Origin: Labrenzia sp. DG1229 | Lineage (GTDB): Bacteria > Pseudomonadota > Alphaproteobacteria > Rhizobiales > Stappiaceae | Assembly (NCBI RefSeq): GCF_000521215.1 | Contig: NZ_KI928917.1 | Location: forward strand, 265,404 to 329,403 | DNA: 64,000 nucleotides | Direction: 5' to 3' | In this document: positions 51,831 to 61,700 of the stretch, one piece after another | Layout: the number at the start of each line of letters is the position of its first letter | Position numbering within the stretch: position 1 is the first letter of the stretch | Notes under the pieces: generated by a model | Told to the model about the DNA's origin: nothing | The model's database searches: none | The model's input: only the letters and a program-made list of their open reading frames with translations | Position numbers and translations under genes: made by a program

Positions 51831-54800
51831 CGAGCGGTTTCAGCAGCACGGCTCCCACACCTTCGGCAGGTAAATATCCATCTCCGGCTCCAAGAGCCCG
51901 CTTTTGCGGATCCGAGCCAACCAGTCCGGCACGACTCAAGGCCTCGAATTTCAAAGGATGAATGGTAAGGTTGACACCCCCGGCAAGCGCCAAACGGCAT
52001 TCGCCGGCGTTGAGGCTTTGGCAGGCCTGATGAACGGCCTGAAGACCTGACGAGCACATGCTGTCCAGCGCGACACTCGGCCCCTGGAGGTCAAAAAAGA
52101 ACGAAACCCTATTTGCGATCGCCGAATACGAGTTCAAAGCCAGCAGGGCCTTGGCATCTTCCTCGACGGCCAGGCCCGGATACTGGTTGTACATGGCTCC
52201 GACAAAAACGCCGACGCGCTTGTCATAGTGTTCGGCCAGATACCGCCGGGTATGGCCAGCGCGCTCAAAAAGATGCCAGGCTGTTTCCAGAAACAGCCGT
52301 TCCTGCGGATCCGCAAGATCCGCCGCGCGGGGTGAAAAACCGAAGAAACCGGCGTCGAAACAGTCGACACCTTCCAGGAAGGCTCCCCATTTGCAATGGC
52401 TGGTGCCCGGTTCTCCCTTGAACGAAGAGTATCGTTTCAAAAGATGTGCGCGGTCCTCCGGGATCTCTGTCACACAATCACGGCCTTCGCGCAGAAGGTC
52501 AGCGAAATCCTCAATCGTCTCCGCAGCCGGAAACCGCCCGGCAACCGCGATGATCGCGATCTCCCGATCCCTGGGTGAACCATCCCGTTCAGAAGCGCTT
52601 TCTCTCAACGGCGGTGCCAACAGCTCTTCGCTGTCCGACGTTCCGTCAAATGCGGTTCCCCCTCGCCCGAGAAGTTCGTCTGCCAGACGGCCGATGGTCT
52701 GAAACTCAAACAGAATGGTCTGTGACAGCGGGCCAAATTCCCGCTCCATGGCCTCAACGATCTCCAGTGCGGATACGGAGTCCACACCGAACCGGTCGAT
52801 TGTGCTCGCCTCGTCCAACCGATCTTCCGCGATACCGAGACACTTGGAAAAAGCTGTCTTGATCGCAGCAACAATTGCCATGCGTCGGGAAGCTCCCGCA
52901 GCGTAGGCGGAAGTTCCGGTCATTGTTGCTTTTGAGATGGTGCTTTCCGGTTTCTCGGAGGATGACCCGTCTCCGGGTCTCATCAGCTCGCGCAACCGGG
53001 CATGATCGCCTTCAAGAACCAGAACCTGTTCCCGGTCACCAGACGCCAAGATCACATCAAGCGCCGCGATTGCCGGTCCCGTTTCCAATGGCCGCACACC
53101 GGCGCTGCTATCCATAAGCCGGATTGTGCTGGCGTCCATCTGCATGCCGCCATCGCGCCAGTAAGGCCAATCGATGGAAACTGACCGTCCCCGGCGCAAT
53201 CCCGCTTCCGCTTGCGCATTACGCCAGGCCGCAAAGCGATCAAGATACGCGTTGGCCGTGCCATAATCGGTCTGGCCAGGATTTCCGAGAGCGCCAGTCG
53301 CGGAGGCCAGAAACACAAAAAACTCGATTGGCATGGAACCGATAGCTTCGTCGAGCACTGTTGCTCCGGTAACTTTTGGAGCAAGAACGCTTTTGAATGT
53401 GGTTTCTGTCTTCCGGCTCAGCAAGCCGTCCTTCGTAACCCCTGCTCCATGGAAGACACCGGTCAGATTACTATCGGTTTTCCGAATTTCGTCCAGCAGA
53501 GCCGAAACCGCTGCCTTGTCAGTGACATCGACCGGACGATAACGGACCATCGCTCCCATCATTTCCAGATCGCGAACCTGCTGTTCGATCACCTGGTCAG
53601 GGGCGGAACGTCCGGTCAGCCACAGGATCGGATCTTTGGTCACATCTGCAATTGCACGGGCAATGTGAAGACCCAAGCCTCCTGCGCCTCCGGTCAGCAG
53701 ATACACGCCCCGGTCTTTCCAGGGCCTGGTCTCATCCGTCCTTTCAGGCTGAATTTCATTCCAGGAGCGGACGAAACGCAAACCTGACAAATACCGAATT
53801 TCACACTGTGTCCCGGCGGTATGCGCATCGGCTTCCAGGCAGTCCGCAAGATTGACTGCAGACGTATCTGTGCCGACTAGCTGACAGGACCAATCCTTGT
53901 TTTCCAGAGCGGCGGAGCGCAGCAAACCGGACAAGCCTTCCAACAAACTGCCATCCCCGTCAGCTGGCACCACAACCTGAAGAATCGCCTTAAGCGGTTC
54001 TCCCGACAGTGTTTTTAAAAACGTGAATAGCTGCAGCGCGTAGGATTCGAATACCGCATGCGGCTCAGTTTCCTTGGTTTCAAAGCTAAGGACCTTGACG
54101 CCACGCCGCTCCAGATCCTCAACCAACAACGGGTGGGAAGTTCTCAGCCCGCACAGCACACAGAAGCGGTTTTGAACGGAGGCATTCCTTCCGGCTGGAC
54201 GCGGGGTCTTTGCCCAAACCGGTTCAAATAACAACGGTAGCATTTCCCGGCGTTTCGATGGTCCGGGAGGGGTCAAGGTTTGAGGCGCCGTATCGGGCAG
54301 CCAGCAATAGTCATCCGCAAACGGATAGGTCGGAAGACTGATTGGCAACGGCCTCCGGCCCACTCTCAACGCAGCCCAATCGACATCACCAACACGCACC
54401 CACCGGTCAGCCATCTCGAAATACCGATTTGTGGGAACACCTTCCTGCGTTTGATGCTTTGCAACGTTATGAAAAATTCCCTCAATCGCGGGAGCGCCCG
54501 CCAGATAGCAATCCAGCTTTTTCGCCAGATCGGCCCTATCATCGGCAACAATCGCCAGACGCTTCTCAAAAGGTTCCCGCCCCTCCTGCAACGTATAGGC
54601 CACAGACGGCATGTCCTTGTCTTCGAACTGTTTCAGATGGTTTCGAAATCTGGAGAGAAGGACGGACAGACGTTCCGCGTCCCGCGCTGAAAACGGATAG
54701 ACCGCAGAACCAATTGGCGGGACGTGCGGAGTTTCCTTCTCATACTCCGATACCACGAAATGGGCGTTCGAGCCTCCGGCCCCAAAGGAGGAAAGACTGG

Positions 54801-57800
54801 CGATCCGGGTCTGGACAGTTCCATCTTTCCGGTCTGTATCCCAGGCTTCAAGCTTTTGCTGGACTTCAAAGGGCGAGGCATCAAAATCGATATGAGGATT
54901 GAGACGGTCCGAGTGCAACGACGGCACGATCTGCTTGTGTTCAAACTGCAGCAGCACTTTGGTAAGGCCTGCAATTCCCGCAGCGCTTTCCGCGTGTCCG
55001 ATATTGGATTTCACGGAACCGATAGCACATCGGCGGGAGCGGCCCGGCGTCCCGCCAAAAACGCGGGTCAGAGCTTCTATTTCTATCGGATCGCCGAGAC
55101 TGGTGCCAGTGCCGTGGGCCTCGACGAAGCTGACTTCTTGCGCGGTTATGCCGGCATTCGACAGCGCCTTTTGAATGACGGCCGACTGGGCGGACAGATT
55201 GGGCACGGTATAGCCGTTGGTCTTGCCGCCATGGTTGAGTGCTGACCCCAAAACAACACCGTAGATCCGATCACCATCGGCTTCCGCCCGGCCCAGCGGT
55301 TTGAGTAAGACAGCTCCAACGCCTTCTGCGGGGACATAGCCGTCACCACCCTCACCGAAGCTTTCGCATCGACCTTTGCTGGACAGAAAACGTCCCTGTG
55401 CCAGTGCGAGATACTTGTTGGGATGGGTTGTCAGATTGACCCCGCCCGCAAGAGCCACGGAGCATCCGCCAGACCGCAAGCTTTCGCAGGCCAGGTGGAT
55501 GGCCGTCAGGGACGACGAGCACATGGTGTCGAGCGCAAGGCTTGGCCCGTTGAAATTCAGAAAATAGGAGACACGGTTTGCGATGGAAGCCGGGTTGCCT
55601 GACAGTGCAACCGGATGCCCGGCAGCGGCCATGTCGCGGCCATAGAGCTGATACTCCTGCCACATGACCCCGACAAAAACGCCGGCATCGGCGCCCGCCA
55701 GACCGTTTGCATGGCCGGTAAGAGACGCCCGCGTATAGCCCGCATCTTCAAGTGTTTCCCAGGCACATTGGAGAAACAGCCGCTCCTGAGGGTCCATAAA
55801 TTGCGCTTCGCGCGGAGCGATGTTGAAAAACATCGGATCGAAGCGATCATGACCTTCGATGAAGCCACCCCACCTGCTTGTGGTTTTCCCGTGCTTTCGT
55901 TCGGGATCATAGTGGTCGGAGTGATCCCACCTGTTTTCGGGAACTCCGGTGATACAATCACGCCCCGCCGCAAGATCTTGCCAGAACTCCTGAGGTGTTC
56001 GCGCGCCCGGATACCGGCCGGAGAGACCAATAATCGCGATCGCGTCGTTAGAGCGCGCACCCTTCAGGGCCACGTTCTGGAGCGCAGGCATCGAAGCGAC
56101 GAAATCCCGCTGGTTCCCCTCTCCGCCAAACATCTCCGCAAGCCGTTGCCCGTGATGTTCCCGAAAGTATCCGATCAACTCTTCCAGAGACTGGTGCTCA
56201 AAGAACAAGGTCTTGGGCAATTTCCCGAAATCGCGCTCCAGAAGGTTCGTCAAACGCATAATCAGGACCGAGTCGATGCCGTAATCCTCAAGGGGCGCTG
56301 ACAATGAGATCAGCGAGATTTCAAGTTCTGTTTCCCGTGCGATCAATTCGGCAAAATACTGCCCGACGGCGATCTCTGCCGATGCACCGGACCCGGTGGC
56401 CTGAGCAACGGCAAATGGCCGTTCTGTGACTGGTGCTTTCAGCTCCCTCAGAGAAAAACCCTCAAGCCGGACACAGATTTCGCCCGTCTCGCTGAGCAGA
56501 TCAATGTTCAGTTTTCGAATGCCGTTTGTTGCCGGCAGAATAGACAGATGCGCCCACATTTCCGGAACCGTCGGGCTGTAAACCGTCAGTTGATCGATCG
56601 CGAACGGCAGAGCGAGCCCCGCGTCACCATCACTGGCAAAGGCGACAAGAACAGCCTGAAAAGCAGCATCGAGGATGCTGGGGTGCAGCAGGAAATCACC
56701 TTCCTGATCCGCGATCACGCGCGGCACACGCAACCGGACAAGGACGCCGTTGCCTCCCGTACTCAACTCCGTAATCGCGCGGAGCGAGGGGCCATAATCG
56801 ATACCAAGAGCCGAGTAACAGGCATAAAGCCAATCCGGGTCATGCGCTGTCCGGCAAATCTCGTGAAGACTGTTCAGATCAACTGACGAAGGCTGGATGG
56901 CAACCGGCAGAGCGGAGACCTTACCCGTGACATATGGGACCGGCTCTCCGGTTTCCGGCACAAGCTTGAATGGCACTGACGCGGTTTCCTGATTTCCAAA
57001 CAGGACCTTGAGCGCTTTCTGACCCGCGTTGAGTTCAACCGGCCGACGCCATGTCACGTCCATCAGAGCGAACGGCATTTGGGCAGTACCCGGTGCTGCC
57101 AGCGCGGCCTGACAGGCAATCTCGAGACTCATCGCTCCAGGCAAGATGCGGTTGCCTCGCACGACATGATCCTTGAGGTAAAAGGCATCTGCGTCGACAA
57201 CATTGACCGCCGATGCTTCAGCATTCCCGGTCCGGGTATCGTCGCGCACGCTGTCCGTCTTGATACGGAAGATGTCCCGGGCGAAGCAATAGGTTGGCAA
57301 TCTCAACCGCCGGTGTGAACCGGGATTGACGGTCTGCCAGTCGATTTCTCCACCCTGTATCCAGTGCCTGGCAATCTCTCCCTGGTAGACACCAGGCCTA
57401 AACGAAACGCCTCGAGGCGGGCTCTTGTCATCAGAACCGGCGAATACTGTTTCCGTGGTTTCGCCACGCAGATACCACCACAGATCCGTCCGGAGATCTG
57501 CCAAGCTCCTGCAGACAATTGCCAGACGCACCGCCATTTCGGCCCGGCCGACCTGCAAGGTGTAGGCGAGATCCGCAAGGCAATCATCAGAAACTTCCCC
57601 GGCATCAAGGTGCCTCAGCAGAGCTTCCGCACTTTCGTTCAACCGGGTTTTATCTCTTGCCGACAGCACAATGATTTGCGACGAGACATTTTCAGGACGC
57701 ACAGGATCCCGGTTTTCCGCAGGACGGTACTCCTCCAGAATCGCATGGGCATTGACGCCGCCAAAGCCAAAACTACTGACGCCTGCACGCAGCGGCTGTT

Positions 57801-58749
57801 CGATTCCGCTCTCGTCGGGAATTGGAGTCCAGTCTTCCGGTGCCTGAATTACACGGAACGGAGTGCCATCGAGATCGATGTAGGGATTGATTTCCTTGCA
57901 GTTCAGGCTTGGAGCTAGCGTCCTGTGCTCCATCTGCTTGAGCACCTTGATCACGCCAGCAACTCCGGCCGCAAGCTCAAGATGGCCGACATTCGTCTTA
58001 ACCGACCCCAACCCGCAGCGACCGGTATCCCGCATCTCCGGCAATCCCGATGGTGACCGGAATGCGGATTTCAGCGCGTTGACTTCTACCGGGTCGCCAA
58101 GGGCGGTTCCGGTTCCATGTGCTTCAACATAGCCAACAGTTAGCGGATCCACCCCAGCGTTTTCATAGACGGCCGTCAGAAGGTCGGCCTGAGCACTTGT
58201 GTTCGGCGCTGTCAGTGAATTGGCATGGCCGCCATGATTGATCGCTGTTCCCCGGACAATGGCCAAGATCGGATCACGATCGCGTTCAGCATCCGACAAA
58301 CGGCGAACCAACAGCATGCCCACACCTTCACCGCGGACATAGCCATCTGCGTCCGCAGAAAAGGTCTTGCAACGGCCATTCTCGGACAACATACCAGCCC
58401 GGGCAAAGTTGATGTGCGCTTCCGGTGTGAGGATGGTATTCACGCCACCGACAAGTGCCATGTCACAATCACCAGCCTTGATCGCCTGAATCGCGCGGTG
58501 CAATGCGACGAGCGAACTGGAACACGCTGTCTCGACGGGTTCGCTCGGCCCGTGCAAATCCAAAAAATAACTGATCCGGTTGGGACCGACGGACGGCACA
58601 GAGCCGGTTGCGACGTATCCCTCGCCTCCCGCGTCGTTGCCGATCTGGCCACAGTAGCCACTGGACGAAGTGCCGACAAAAACCCCGACTTTCGTCCCGG
58701 CGAAGGTCGCGCGGCGAATGGCCTGCATCCTCAATCGCCTTCCAGGCAT
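51718..58749 (-). CDS. trans-AT PKS, second frame piece: KS2(end)-DH-ACP-KS3-KR-ACP-KS4(start)
   Basis: Open frame without a genuine start: it opens inside KS2 (AGTKVGVFVG), just after a frameshift near 58702. Domains in order: KS2 rest (TACSSS, HGTGT), linker with LPTYCF, DH (DHVVRGNRILPG near 57155; HPSILDAAFQ), ACP (YGIDSVLI near 56270), KS3 (56050-54750; MCSSS, HGTGT, NIGH), linker LPTYPF, KR (GGAGGLG near 53685), ACP (FGVDSVSA near 52785), and KS4 N-terminal two thirds (MCSSG at 52054). KS4 ends at a second frameshift near 51830, after which the frame reads into junk. No AT domain. Confidence 0.85.
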   Translation of the reverse strand: MPGRRLRMQAIRRATFAGTKVGVFVGTSSSGYCGQIGNDAGGEGYVATGSVPSVGPNRISYFLDLHGPSEPVETACSSSLVALHRAIQAIKAGDCDMALVGGVNTILTPEAHINFARAGMLSENGRCKTFSADADGYVRGEGVGMLLVRRLSDAERDRDPILAIVRGTAINHGGHANSLTAPNTSAQADLLTAVYENAGVDPLTVGYVEAHGTGTALGDPVEVNALKSAFRSPSGLPEMRDTGRCGLGSVKTNVGHLELAAGVAGVIKVLKQMEHRTLAPSLNCKEINPYIDLDGTPFRVIQAPEDWTPIPDESGIEQPLRAGVSSFGFGGVNAHAILEEYRPAENRDPVRPENVSSQIIVLSARDKTRLNESAEALLRHLDAGEVSDDCLADLAYTLQVGRAEMAVRLAIVCRSLADLRTDLWWYLRGETTETVFAGSDDKSPPRGVSFRPGVYQGEIARHWIQGGEIDWQTVNPGSHRRLRLPTYCFARDIFRIKTDSVRDDTRTGNAEASAVNVVDADAFYLKDHVVRGNRILPGAMSLEIACQAALAAPGTAQMPFALMDVTWRRPVELNAGQKALKVLFGNQETASVPFKLVPETGEPVPYVTGKVSALPVAIQPSSVDLNSLHEICRTAHDPDWLYACYSALGIDYGPSLRAITELSTGGNGVLVRLRVPRVIADQEGDFLLHPSILDAAFQAVLVAFASDGDAGLALPFAIDQLTVYSPTVPEMWAHLSILPATNGIRKLNIDLLSETGEICVRLEGFSLRELKAPVTERPFAVAQATGSGASAEIAVGQYFAELIARETELEISLISLSAPLEDYGIDSVLIMRLTNLLERDFGKLPKTLFFEHQSLEELIGYFREHHGQRLAEMFGGEGNQRDFVASMPALQNVALKGARSNDAIAIIGLSGRYPGARTPQEFWQDLAAGRDCITGVPENRWDHSDHYDPERKHGKTTSRWGGFIEGHDRFDPMFFNIAPREAQFMDPQERLFLQCAWETLEDAGYTRASLTGHANGLAGADAGVFVGVMWQEYQLYGRDMAAAGHPVALSGNPASIANRVSYFLNFNGPSLALDTMCSSSLTAIHLACESLRSGGCSVALAGGVNLTTHPNKYLALAQGRFLSSKGRCESFGEGGDGYVPAEGVGAVLLKPLGRAEADGDRIYGVVLGSALNHGGKTNGYTVPNLSAQSAVIQKALSNAGITAQEVSFVEAHGTGTSLGDPIEIEALTRVFGGTPGRSRRCAIGSVKSNIGHAESAAGIAGLTKVLLQFEHKQIVPSLHSDRLNPHIDFDASPFEVQQKLEAWDTDRKDGTVQTRIASLSSFGAGGSNAHFVVSEYEKETPHVPPIGSAVYPFSARDAERLSVLLSRFRNHLKQFEDKDMPSVAYTLQEGREPFEKRLAIVADDRADLAKKLDCYLAGAPAIEGIFHNVAKHQTQEGVPTNRYFEMADRWVRVGDVDWAALRVGRRPLPISLPTYPFADDYCWLPDTAPQTLTPPGPSKRREMLPLLFEPVWAKTPRPAGRNASVQNRFCVLCGLRTSHPLLVEDLERRGVKVLSFETKETEPHAVFESYALQLFTFLKTLSGEPLKAILQVVVPADGDGSLLEGLSGLLRSAALENKDWSCQLVGTDTSAVNLADCLEADAHTAGTQCEIRYLSGLRFVRSWNEIQPERTDETRPWKDRGVYLLTGGAGGLGLHIARAIADVTKDPILWLTGRSAPDQVIEQQVRDLEMMGAMVRYRPVDVTDKAAVSALLDEIRKTDSNLTGVFHGAGVTKDGLLSRKTETTFKSVLAPKVTGATVLDEAIGSMPIEFFVFLASATGALGNPGQTDYGTANAYLDRFAAWRNAQAEAGLRRGRSVSIDWPYWRDGGMQMDASTIRLMDSSAGVRPLETGPAIAALDVILASGDREQVLVLEGDHARLRELMRPGDGSSSEKPESTISKATMTGTSAYAAGASRRMAIVAAIKTAFSKCLGIAEDRLDEASTIDRFGVDSVSALEIVEAMEREFGPLSQTILFEFQTIGRLADELLGRGGTAFDGTSDSEELLAPPLRESASERDGSPRDREIAIIAVAGRFPAAETIEDFADLLREGRDCVTEIPEDRAHLLKRYSSFKGEPGTSHCKWGAFLEGVDCFDAGFFGFSPRAADLADPQERLFLETAWHLFERAGHTRRYLAEHYDKRVGVFVGAMYNQYPGLAVEEDAKALLALNSYSAIANRVSFFFDLQGPSVALDSMCSSGLQAVHQACQSLNAGECRLALAGGVNLTIHPLKFEALSRAGLVGSDPQKRALGAGDGYLPAEGVGAVLLKPLGSCLGGPGPGAGCDQGRFCKSLRPFRRIRRPKRRRTN
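51826..51836. other. Frameshift site in KS4
   Basis: On the minus strand AAACCGCTCGGATCGTGCC: removing one G restores K-P-L-D-R-A-L-A-D-Q-D-Q. The homology continues straight on both sides. Confidence 0.85.
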
Positions 58750-61700
58750 GCGTCATCATCAGACGCTGCTGCGGATCCATCAACTTGGCTTCGCGTGGCG
58801 AAATACCGAAAAAGAGCGGGTCGAACTCGTAAACACCGTCGATGAAACCGCCCCAATGAATATTGGTTTTCCCCGGTTCTTCTCTCGGATTTCCATCGAC
58901 CGCCTGCCACGACCAGCGATCGGCTGGAATTCTCGTTATGCAGTCGCGTCCGGCAACAAGATTGGACCAGAATGCATCACCATCCTCAGCCATCGGGAAG
59001 CAGCAGCTTTGGCCAACGACCACGATCGGGTCATCACCGGCCTGAAGGGATGAACCTTGCTCCGCCTTGGATGCCACGCTGCCGGACTTCTTTGCCTTGC
59101 CGGGTACTGATGCAACTGCACTTTCTTGCTGACCTGGCCGCGACTTACCAAGCTGCTCATCGGTGAGGTCGTCACAGATATGACCGGCCAATCTGGCAAG
59201 GGTTGCGAATTCGAAGAAGTCCGCCGGAGTGAGTTCAAGGCCGAGATCAGCGTTAATTTGCGTTGCAAAACCAGTCATGCTGACGGAATCGAAACCAAAG
59301 TCGCCAAGCTCTGTATCGACATCCAGCGATGACGGTGCCACCTCCAACGTTCTTGCGGCAATATTTGTGACGATTTCCAGCGTCTGCTTCTGACGACCGG
59401 CCTCCTGTGCGGGTTCGCCGAACGCGGTGTCAGCACCTTCTCTGGAACCAGGGGAAGCCGGACTACGCGTCACAAAACCTTCGAAAATGACTTTGATGTT
59501 GCCCAGATCATCGCAGAGGCTGATATCGAAAGAAGCATCTCGTTTCCGAACAACGGCCCACATCTCCGGGTGTGTCGAACCGTAGACTTTCGTGCTCCGG
59601 ACGGAATAGGGCAGCGCAAACTCATTGCTGCCTGAAGCATCTGCTTGCAACGCAAGAACGGTCTGCAGAGCCCCGTCAAGTATGGAAGGATGCAAGGCAA
59701 AGCCGGTATCAGCTTCCCTGGGCAGTTCCAGGCGCGCGACCGCCGTGTTTTCACCGCGCCAAATCCGGTTGAGCCCGCGGTGTGCGGGACCATAGTTCAG
59801 ACCAAGGTCTTCAAACTGCCGGTACAGTCCGGCGACATCAACCGGCTCCGCCGCGATGCTTCGTAAAGCAGGCAGGTCCAGAGTTGGATTGGAAACGGAC
59901 AGCAGCTTCCGAAGAACTCCTTCAGCATGCCGCTGCACCCCGTCGGCGGATTTCGCCGATATGACATAACGCGCGTTCTCAACCGCGCCATCCGGCAGCG
60001 ACACTTCAAGCTCCACCTCGCCCATGGTCACCGGGACACTCCCGACCCAGGTATGGCCTGTCAGCTCAAAGGCTGTTGCATCTCGTGTCGAGCTAGCCAA
60101 ACACCGGCTCAAAAGCTCGAGCGAAAAAACACCGGGCAAAATCTTGGACCCATGGACCTGATGATCGCGCAGGTAGCTTTCCGAGCCGTCCATGGCATGA
60201 GTGAAGGCAGTGTGCGGCAGGGAGGCCTTTTGACGGCCCGGCGTTTCACCAATCCAATAGCGGGTCCTGGAAAAAGGGTATCCCGGCAGTGCCACCCGGG
60301 CACCTGGGCATCCTTTACGAACAGTAGCCCAATCGACACTGAAACCATCGACCCAAAGCGCCAGGAGATCATCCGCACGGCCCCTCGTGGCAAGCCCGGC
60401 CGCCGCCTCCCGCAGCGGGCCGTCGTTTTCCAGAACTGAAGTTCTCTTGCGGCCGGACTTCAGGTCCCCGGCATGAAGCTTTCCGGTATCGCGCCCGTCG
60501 ACGAAAGCCTGCAACCGCCCCAGAAGGACTGAATGGCTGTCCGCCAAGAAGCCGAGGCGGAAATCCATGGCTTCCCGGGCCTGCTGAAGCGTGAAGGCAA
60601 TATCGGAAAGCTCAGGTATGTTTTTGCCAGAAGACAGGAACTGGATGAACCGTTCTGCGGTTTCCTTCAACTGGGCTTCTGTCCTGGCCGACAGGATAAT
60701 CAGCTCAGGTTCGTCAGCTCTATAGTCTGCTGATGGCGAGGCGGAAGGTTGGTATTCTTCAAGAACGACGTGCGCATTCGTTCCTCCGAACCCAAAACTG
60801 CTGACACCCGCCCGCCGCGGGAGATTGTCGCCCTTGACCGTGAAACCGGGCTTCCAGATTTCGGCACGATCTGCAAGATGAAACGGGCTCCCCTCAAGTT
60901 TCAAATAAGGGTTGGGGTCACCGCAATTCAAAGACTTGACGATTTCGCCGTGACGAAGTTGCAGCAGTACCTTGATCAAACCTGCAATGCCGGCGGCAAG
61001 TTCCAGATGGCCGATGTTTGATTTGACGGAACCTATTGCGCAATGTTGGCCTGGAGCAGCCCCGTAGGCAGCTTCGGCATCTCTGGATAGGTCGGAAAAG
61101 GCTGCTGTCAGGGCTTCGATTTCAATGGGATCTCCAAGCGGCGTTCCCGTCCCATGTGCCTCGATATAGCCGACGGTTCTCGGATCAATGCCTGAACGTC
61201 CATATGCGGTCCGGATGAGATCTGCTTGCGCTTTGGGATTGGGTGCCGTCAGAGAGGCGGCATGGCCACCATGGTTTTCCGCGCTCGCCCGGACAACAGC
61301 CAGTACGCGGTCACCATCCCGTTTGGCAGCCTCCAGGGATTTCAGCATTACAAGCCCGATCCCCTCTCCTCTGGCATATCCGTCTGCCCGGGAAGAAAAC
61401 GGCTTGCATCGCCCCGAGGGCGACAACATACCTGCCTTGGCAAATCCGACAAAGGCTTCGGGCAGAAGCAGCGTGTTCACACCACCGGCAATCGCGTGCA
61501 GGCAATGACCCGAGCGTATGGCTTCAACGCCCCGGTGCACCGCGATCAGCGCGCTTGAACACGCAGTTTCGACCGCAATGCTTGGACCATGAAAATCGTA
61601 GAAGTAACTGATCCGGTTTGGTCCGAGAGACGGGGCCAATCCGGTCATGGAATAACCTTCGACCTGAATGCCTGTCTCTGCGACCAGCCGGCTGTAGCCG

